DNA from: Cudoniella acicularis
Lineage: Eukaryota > Ascomycota > Leotiomycetes > Helotiales > Helotiaceae
Length of the DNA: 24,737 nt
Assembly: GCA_013054445.1 (NCBI GenBank)
Contig: JAAMPI010000834.1
Span: forward strand, 1 to 24,737
Reading direction: 5' to 3'
The position numbers were made by a program, and so were the translations under genes. Positions 17,870 to 24,737 of this stretch are shown in pieces (position 1 is the first letter of the stretch; each line of letters opens with the position of its first letter). The notes below the pieces were generated by a model, which was not told the DNA's origin, searched no databases, and was given only the letters and a program-made list of their open reading frames with translations.

Positions 17870-19255
17870 TCAACTCTCTGTAGGACGCCATCCCCAGATA
17901 GAAAGCACTTTTGGAGCGCAGATATCAGCAAATTCAGACCCATCCACATCTGGAAGAGCATAATAACTGCAGTCGTAGTTACCAGCCATCTCATCCACAA
18001 ACATTGTGTTAAGGCAGTTATGTTGGCTCATGAGTGCATCAGGCCATTCTTCGAATAGCTCCATAGGACTATTGCCTGTAGGGTGTGATATGAGGCCCCA
18101 GTCTGCCAGGTCGGTAACAACCAACACCGCTTTTAAGGCACTTAGCTTTGGCGTTAATTTTTTGATTGCTGTGTATGGATTGACTGAAGCGCACACATCA
18201 CTTTCATCGGCATACTTTTCGACTGCGAGGTACTGAAGATGCGTCAACTCCTTGGTTGTAAGACTTAAAAAAAGATAAAGGAGTTGAAATTGCATATGAT
18301 CGTATATCAATAACGTATCCAGCGAGAAATTGAAAACGACTTGGGGTGGGTAAATGATGTTGCCGAAGCAGCACGGGTAGGAGCTGAGAACTGATTGCCG
18401 TGAATCCGTACAGACTTTGAGGGCGACGGGTAGTCGAGTCCCGGAGAAGAACCCACGATCCTCATTGAACTCAATCTCGACGGTTCGAGGCTTCAGTGTT
18501 AGCTGTCATATGATACCTCGTAATTCGACAGGAAGCTTCGGAAATAGCGTGAATGATATCAGCGATTTTCCTGGTATGGGTGATTCATTGCTGCCTTTTT
18601 TGCTCGAGTCGACCGGTGAATTAACAGCTGACGGAAAACTTGCAGACATGGTTGCAAGCGGGGCTACATCCTATGGAGGACTGGGGGACAGGATATCAGG
18701 TGGTGAAGATATACCTGATGGAGGACTGGCAGGTATGATTGCAGGTGTAGCTGGATCCGATGGAGGACTGGAAGATGATCGCTGCTCTAGTTGGTCAGAG
18801 ACGGAGTTACAAACGATTTGATGGCGCAGCGCCAAGCCCCTAGGCACAAATCAGCGATGAAGTATTCTGCAAGCATGGAGAGATTCGATCAAAAGCGAAG
18901 GGCTGTAGCAGCGATCCAATGTGATGTGTTTAATACTTGCAGAATCCCACTCCAGGGCACCCAATCGGCTGGAACCTGGACAATCCAAGCCATGGCATGC
19001 ATTGACTTGAATCTCACGTGTGGCAAATGATGAATGGCCGGCAGAAGAAGAGCAACTTACCTCTTTTAACGCTGCGAGTCTCCCGTCTACCAAAGGCCGA
19101 TCAGGATCCTGGGGCTCGACCCTTTTGGAAGAAGAACCCTACTATCAAAGACTTAGTCTGAGACTCTAAGACAGTCCGAAAGGAACACCTCATCAACTCA
19201 CCGTCTGTTGAAGCTGCAGATCTAGAAGCAAATCCCTCAGTTGAACGACAGACAT
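17870..19255 (-). pseudogene. 2EXR-domain protein gene with two stop codons
   Basis: On the minus strand one frame runs from about 18820 down to the final TGA (17870-17872), broken only by TAG at 18673-18671 and TGA at 18508-18506. It encodes a Ser/Pro-rich N-terminal part, then the 2EXR signature F-T-L-F-P-K-L-P-V-E-L-R-G-I-I. The invariant Trp that should follow is replaced by TGA. The domain continues with R-T-V-E-I-E-F and V-A-L-K-V-C-T-D-S-R, and the C-terminal half is intact. 2EXR proteins are a large fungal family of unknown function. Both stops could come from single transitions (TGG to TGA, CAG to TAG). Two possible 5' exons lie at 19255-19202 (from ATG, M-S-V-V-Q-L-R-D-L-L-L-D-L) and 19138-19061 (to A-A-L-K-E), with GTGAGT and GTAAGT donors. 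Their link to the main part needs a further frame change, so the 5' end is tentative. A shorter start at ATG 18649 lies between the stops. Confidence 0.75.
18673..18771 (+). repeat. Three copies of ATGGAGGACTGG, spaced 45 and 42 bp
   Basis: The 12-mer begins at 18673, 18718 and 18760. Read on the minus strand it encodes the repeated Ser-Pro-Pro of the 2EXR N-terminal region. Spacings that are multiples of three fit expansion while the gene was coding. Confidence 0.7.
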
Positions 19256-20456
19256 CTGCTGTGTCACGAGACTGATCTGGAGAGCAATGCAAGAGCTTTC
19301 CCCTCCAGATCTTCCAACGGTGACCGGGCAGGCCGCGCCAGGAAAATACCGGTACCGGTCTGTGGAGGAGCTGGGGAGGCCCAACAAAGCTGCTTTTCCC
19401 GGGGATCGTGAGGTGTTCTTTGCAGTGAGACAGTGAGAGCCACCAAGTGCCCCTTTAACTTTCCAGTCTCGCTGTTTCGCTGTTTCGCTGTCTTGCTGTC
19501 TCGCTGTCTGCAGTGCGGAAGCGGCCACTCTCGCACAGACGAATCAACGGACGCGCAGGGAAACACTACTAGACACTAAAAGACATCAGCAAGCGGCCCA
19601 GCCGCACGGAGAATTTTGCAGCGCGGATTGCTGTGGCAGTAGTGCAGCCCACCCAAGCTTTTTCTCGTTCAGGGGTCCGGCTGCTGGCCGACGTTGGCTG
19701 CTGCTGGCTCCCGTCACGTGGCTGCTAATCTCTTTCTGGCCACCCCTTTCGTGGCCCGGCACTGGGGGCCTTGAAAGTCCCATTGGGTCTTGGCTTGGCT
19801 GCGTGGAGAGGAGAACCAGCACCATTTTAATTTCTCGAGTCGTACTGCACAACCTTCTTCTTGAGAGGAAAAACACACGTCCTACCTTTCTCATCACTCG
19901 TTTCTACCCTGCTGCTCTCGCAGATCCTCAATTGCTCACGCTGCTCCTACAAATGTACGTGGTCCTCCGTCCCTCGCAGCACAAACCATCCAAGGCAGAA
20001 TGAAATGACAGCTTCGGATCCCTGTCAATATTCGAGAAACCCCTTTTGCCGTGACAGATCCACGTCCAACTTCCAAACTTTTGTTGCATCCTTCACCATC
20101 AACCCCGTACTAACCTTCACGCGACAAGCAGACCGATCATTACCGCAGACTCTCTGCATCTCTTGTTGATTGCGCCCGGATAACGACAAGAGCAACAGCC
20201 GGCGAAGAGAACTTTTTTGGTACGTGTCCAGCCATCGTATTCGTGCTTGCGCATCACCCCATCCTATCAGTACGAAGCAGAGCTTCACAGCTGCGTGGCC
20301 TCGAAACCTCACTGCTCGTTGCTCGTGCTTCTCCTACTATCAAACAAACTGCAACTTTACACGGAAGCTAATTTGAGGCCGTCGTTGATTAGACTTTCAC
20401 TTCCACCCTCCTAGCACGACAACCTCCATCGGTCCTTCTTCATCGTATTCGAGACA
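19256..20456. other. Upstream region of the septin gene
   Basis: No gene recognised. It holds an 8-bp tandem repeat at 19470-19509 and a CACGTG at 19715-19720. The pyrimidine-rich stretch from about 19850 on is typical of a long fungal leader. Confidence 0.5.
19470..19509 (+). repeat. 8-bp tandem repeat, five units
   Basis: CGCTGTTT, CGCTGTTT, CGCTGTCT, TGCTGTCT and CGCTGTCT follow each other without gaps, a minisatellite with graded substitutions. Confidence 0.85.
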
Positions 20457-22511
20457 ATGGGTAAGCAATACATTTCTTTTGAGGTGGCAGGCACCCGGTT
20501 ACCAATGTTGAATCACACTCGCGTCCGACACGAAAATACATGCAGCGACGTCAACTCGCACAAGCCCAACGCAAGTCTCCTGGTGTTGGTTATTGTATTG
20601 CAAGAAAGGTTGAGCTTTGTGGCCGAGGAGCTCGTGTGGACCCCTCCATCATTCAGGGACTGTTTCCATACTCTACAATTGGAGCTGGCGCAAAACAACC
20701 TCCGTCGGATCATTTTCACACCATGACGGCTTCATTACCTGGCTTGCTCCATCAATTCCGAGCAGTTCATAATACTGGTGTCTCGAAAGATCTGGACAAA
20801 CCATTGCAGGAGAGCGAGAATTTGAGCAACGTCCGCACATTTTCCAGCAGTCCACGCCGACACCAGCGCTCAAATTCTAGTTCCCAATATCGCAGCATGC
20901 TTGACATTGATGAAGCGCCAAGCTTATGCCCCATCGCTATCCCACCCGAGGAATCAATGGAAGATTGGGTCAGCGGAAAGCTCAGTCAGAAATCACAGAA
21001 GCATTATACCATGAACGATTGGGCTGACATCTTATGTTTTTACACAGCTACTAATGGAGTTGCCCCAGCGGCACCCACCCGAGCCTCTCCGGCACCTGCA
21101 CCAAATGGCAAGGCCATTCCTCCCCAGGAGATCCCACAAAGCGTGAGCTCGAGTGATCCCAAGATCGCTGCTCAACAAGCGAGTGATATGAGAAATATCG
21201 TGCGCCGAAAGTTGACAGGTTATGTTGGTTTTGCGAATCTGCCAAACCAGTGGCACCGCAAGAGTGTCCGAAAAGGATTCAACTTCAATGTCATGGTAGT
21301 TGGTACGTGCACCATTTGACACATTGATCGCAAATTTCTAACCTAAAAAAAACAGGCGAATCTGGACTTGGAAAATCTACTTTGGTCAACACCCTTTTCA
21401 ACACCTCCCTATACCCACCCCGAGAGCGTAAAGGACCCAGCCTCGACATTATCCCAAAAACCGTCTCGATTCAATCAATAAGCGCTGATATTGAGGAGAA
21501 TGGTGTTCGTTTACGTTTGACAGTTGTTGATACCCCCGGCTTTGGCGATTTCGTTAACAATGATGAATCGTGGCGGCCAATCGTAGATAACATCGAGCAA
21601 CGCTTCGATGCCTACTTAGATGCTGAGAACAAGGTCAACCGCATGAACATTGTTGATAACAGAGTTCATGCATGTGTGTACTTCATTCAACCAACAGGCC
21701 ACGCATTGAAGCCTTTGGATATTGAGGTTATGCGCAGACTTCATACCAAGGTCAACTTGATCCCTGTTATTGCCAAGGCAGATACCATGACTGATGAGGA
21801 AATATTGGCTTTCAAGTCCAGAGTAAGCATTTTCCCATGCCTCAAGCAACTCTTTAATGCTAACTTTTGCAGATTCTCGCAGATATCAAGCACCACGCCA
21901 TCCAAATCTTCGAGGGTCCCCGTTACGAGCTCGATGACGATGAGACAATTGCCGAGAACAACGAGATCATGTCAAAGGTTCCCTTTGCTGTTGTTGGTGC
22001 TAACTCCGAGATCACTAGCGCCGATGGACGTAAAGTTCGTGGCCGCCGTTATCCATGGGGCATCATCGAGGTTGATAACGAGGAGCACTGCGACTTCGTC
22101 AAGTTGCGCCAGATGCTGATTCGCACACACATGGAGGAGCTCAAAGAGCACACCAACAATGCTCTGTATGAAAATTACAGATCAGAGAAGCTTACCGCCA
22201 TGGGTGTTGCTCAAGATCCAAGCGTCTTCAAAGAGGTCAACCCAGCTGTCAAGCAAGAGGAGGAGCGTACGCTTCACGAGCAAAAGCTTGCCAAGATGGA
22301 GGCCGAGATGAAGATGGTGTTCCAACAAAAGGTCGCCGAGAAGGAGAGCAAGTTGAAGCAGAGTGAAGAGGAACTCTACGCCCGTCATCGCGAGATGAAG
22401 GAACAGCTAGAACGTCAACGACTGGAGTTGGAAGAAAAGAAGTCAAGAATCGAGAGTGGCAGGCCGCTAGAAGAGAAGGGAGGAAAGAGGGGCAAATTCT
22501 CTCTTCGTTAA
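20457..22511 (+). CDS. Septin, Cdc3/AspB type
   Basis: GTP-binding filament subunit acting at septa, hyphal tips and the cell cortex together with other septins. Exons are 20457-20460 (ATGG only), 21048-21302, 21356-21822 and 21873-22511, giving 454 residues. All junctions keep frame and show CTGAC/CTAAC branch points. Exon 1 joins as ATG-GCT-ACT, giving M-A-T-N-G-V-A-P, the expected N-terminus. The first intron is 587 nt, the others 50-53. Domains: Pro/Ala-rich N-terminus, polybasic region around [10 protein letters not shown]-loop GESGLGKS (87-94), D-T-P-G from 145, A-K-A-D (226-229), septin unique element with W-G-I-I-E-V-D-N, and a C-terminal coiled coil (about 22250-22460) rich in Glu/Lys/Gln. 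The sequence closely resembles Aspergillus AspB, the counterpart of yeast Cdc3. Length is normal for the family. Confidence 0.96.
20540..21047 (+). other. Open frame inside septin intron 1, in phase with exon 2
   Basis: From ATG 20540 the 3' 508 nt of the first intron has no stop and runs straight into exon 2 in the coding frame. It contains further ATGs, for example at 20726, 20899 and 21012. A transcript starting inside the intron would give a septin with up to about 169 extra N-terminal residues, Ser-rich in the middle ([13 protein letters not shown]). I see no known domain. It may be chance. Confidence 0.35.
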
Positions 22512-24737
22512 GACAATCACACCGACTCCACGGATATACCCACATTGCTCCGATAGCGACACGACACATAGCCCTTTTACTTTCAATTCTTGTCTCTTTA
22601 ATCATTGATCCTAATACTGCGCCATAACGACGAGGAGCGGAGGAGCGACGGGTGGGCATGACATTCCAGCTTCTGTGAGGCTGATTGCCTGTTTATGCGC
22701 AGAACGGGCGAATCTGGGGAGTTTGCTTACATGCAGGAAGGGGGGGGAAAGAACGGTCGAGAAATCGCAAAAATTGGCATCGAATGTTTCCTCTTTTTCC
22801 TCCCTCTTGTGTGTGTGTGTTTCTTCGGATCAACCTGTATTTATTACGATAGCTCGAGATTTGCTCTCCTTCTGATTTTCCTTTGCTTTGTTATGAATGA
22901 AAAAGGGATTTTCTATCTCAGCGATGTGGCTTTTTGCGATGCGCTTTGCTCTGCCTTTTTGCGGTGATTCTCCAGTAATATCTCAGTAGCGCGTTGGGTA
23001 ATTAATATGCATTATTTTTACAAATAATTTTGGCTCTTCATAAATGAGCATACTTTTGTGAGATGTCCACCGTTGATTGAAGTTGCTTTTATCCAGGCTC
23101 TGGGTGCTTTCTAATACCGTTGGAGCCGACGTGAATTGAACACTTAGTCAAGGGGCAAGAAGAGACCCATCAGTCTTAGTTGCCAGCAGAGCCACCGGTC
23201 ACTCTAATCTTCATCATCTCACCGTAGTGTTCTGTTAGCTGCTTATTGGTATTTTTGGTTTCGGAGTCCGGACGAAGGAAGGAAGTAGCGTGATCAGCAC
23301 AAGGTTTGCATTGCTAATCGAGTAGTTTTCGCGGCGAGCATTTTTTCCGCTAGGGACTGGCTACATAGTTTGTGACAAAGGATAGGGAGAGATAGATATC
23401 CTTGAGTAATTATAAAATAGTTAATAAGGTGTTTTGTATTGAGGTTCAAGTAGTGCGTGGTGGAGTTGATTTTTGGTGCTTCCAAGTCTCGGGAGACTCT
23501 TTTCAACACTTCAAAACAATTGAATAATTACAAAATGAAAAGTAACATACAAGTCACTCAGAAGCAAGTCAAGCGTAAATAGGTTATGGAAGTTTTATTT
23601 GAACACGATAACATTACAGTCCACTAACTATTCTTTTGAAGTGTTGGCAACACAGACAGACAGCCATTGTGGCATATCCAATATTCTTCATCTCGCTCAT
23701 CTCCTCCACCCCCCTGTTGGAATTGGGCTTGTTGGTTGGGGTCAGTGACGAAGTTTTGGAAGTGATCCCGGGTAAAACGGCCTCGAGTGCGGATCTTGGC
23801 GGTGGTAGCAAATACTCAAATGAGAAGTTTGAGGACTGAAGCGAGGAAGTCTTTTGGCCACAGACGGCAGCGGACTGTCTTCTCCTAGCCCCAGCGGCGC
23901 GCTGGGGAGCTGCTGATTGGGATCGTATTGAAACGCCATTCTGGATGATGGCACGATGAAGAAAAGTTCAATGAAGTATGATGGTACAAGAGTCTAAGTA
24001 GATGGTAGACACGAAGGGTGGGCCCGAAGTGTAGTGGGGAAGAAGGTTGAAAGTCGAAGATCGAAAACCGACACGAATTTAACCGCAGTCTATTCACTAG
24101 AGTCAGCCTAGTTCCGAGTCATTTGACTCCACGCTAGAGAAAGCAGCGTGATTGTTAACAGACGCCTTAGATGTCGATTCCGAAGGAACAAACTTGGAGT
24201 GAATCGAAAGCACTTCAAGGAAGGTGAAGAGCTCTAAAGGTGAGGAGCATATATTGTCATGGGGTGGAGGTTGTGTTGTGTGGTTTGTGCGCCGAGTCCT
24301 CGGTTTCCGAATGGTGCCAAAACAAAGCTCTGACTGGGCGAGCAACTGACGTTCCCAGATGAAGATAGTTGTCAAAAAGAATTACGAGTATGAGAGTTTA
24401 AAAACATTCAACACGTCAATTATGTACACACACTGCGTGCTTTATCTTGTTTTCGGTCTCTAGCTTTTATTGCCTACAACCTTTGGCCCTCTGTGAACAG
24501 ATGCTGTCCTGATGTTGTGGACACTGAGAGCGGAGGTGATGATGAGGTAAGATGGTATCATGGGAATCTCACTGAGATGCAGCTGACACGTATGCTCCCA
24601 GATACACCTGAATGCATTGGTATCAATGTGCTACCAATATCGCAGTTCTAGGAAAACTGGCAGGATCGAGACGCGTTCAAAACATTGTGAAGCAGCAACC
24701 ATAAAACAATAACACGGACTTTCGAAACTCGCAAGAA
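22512..24737. other. Septin 3' flank and unassigned sequence
   Basis: The first 400 bp is the septin 3' region, with a GT repeat near 22809-22821. From 22970 to 23600 the sequence is AT-rich without features. Between 23610 and 24380 several short minus-strand frames overlap without motifs; a small gene there cannot be excluded. From 24394 to 24712 a plus-strand frame with a well-formed intron (24547-24601) ends at TAA, but it has no start codon and no recognised family. Confidence 0.45.

Noticed and set aside
18417..18821. Gly/Asp-rich plus-strand open frame
   Set aside because: It is the complement of the Ser/Pro-rich 2EXR region; its repeats arise from the minus-strand S-P-P coding repeats.
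23121..23205. tRNA-like sequence on the minus strand with A-box TGGCTCTGCTGG and B-box-like GTTCAATTC
   Set aside because: The A box matches 11 of 12 positions, but acceptor and D stems do not pair and the anticodon stem has a mismatch; at best a degenerate relic.
23614..23954. Overlapping minus-strand short frames, including one starting M-A-F-Q-Y-D-P-N-Q-Q
   Set aside because: No single frame or splice pattern joins them convincingly and no domain is visible.

Overview
The window is nuclear DNA of a filamentous ascomycete. The evidence is short introns (about 48-63 nt) with GTAAGT-like donors and CTAAC/CTGAC branch points, a GH12 cellulase with a Kex2-type site, an OMP decarboxylase carrying the long internal insertion of Pezizomycotina, and a Cdc3/AspB-type septin. 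The pseudogene families (2EXR, fungal F-box, fungal multi-pass membrane protein) suggest Leotiomycetes; that placement is inference from family resemblance.

Layout, all intact genes on the plus strand. 1-2042: 3' part of a coiled-coil protein of unknown function, with a one-base frame break at its C-terminus. 3780-4912: secreted GH12 endoglucanase in four exons. 6204-7504: VWA-domain protein. 7505-12880: a gene-poor island with three dead genes (short-chain dehydrogenase, F-box-type protein, C-terminal piece of a membrane protein), an AT-rich stretch and short repeats. 12883-15145: cytosolic Hsp70 (SSA type) with candidate heat-shock elements. 15425-16774: OMP decarboxylase whose N-terminus and catalytic core lie in different frames. 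17132-17854: two copies of an undescribed-looking MITE of about 228 bp with 16-bp terminal inverted repeats. 17870-19255: a dead 2EXR gene on the minus strand, still open apart from two stop codons in its main part. 20457-22511: septin. 22512-24737: 3' flank and sequence I cannot assign.

The live genes are unrelated housekeeping or secretory genes (chaperone, pyrimidine synthesis, cytoskeleton, cell-wall degradation); nothing suggests a cluster or shared pathway. The distinctive feature is the alternation of well-kept housekeeping genes with pockets of decayed accessory genes and MITEs. I found no convincing novel multi-gene system. The items most worth following are the MITE family, the one-base breaks in two otherwise intact genes, the decayed genes, and three stop-free stretches of intron (two complete introns and the 3' part of the septin's first intron).
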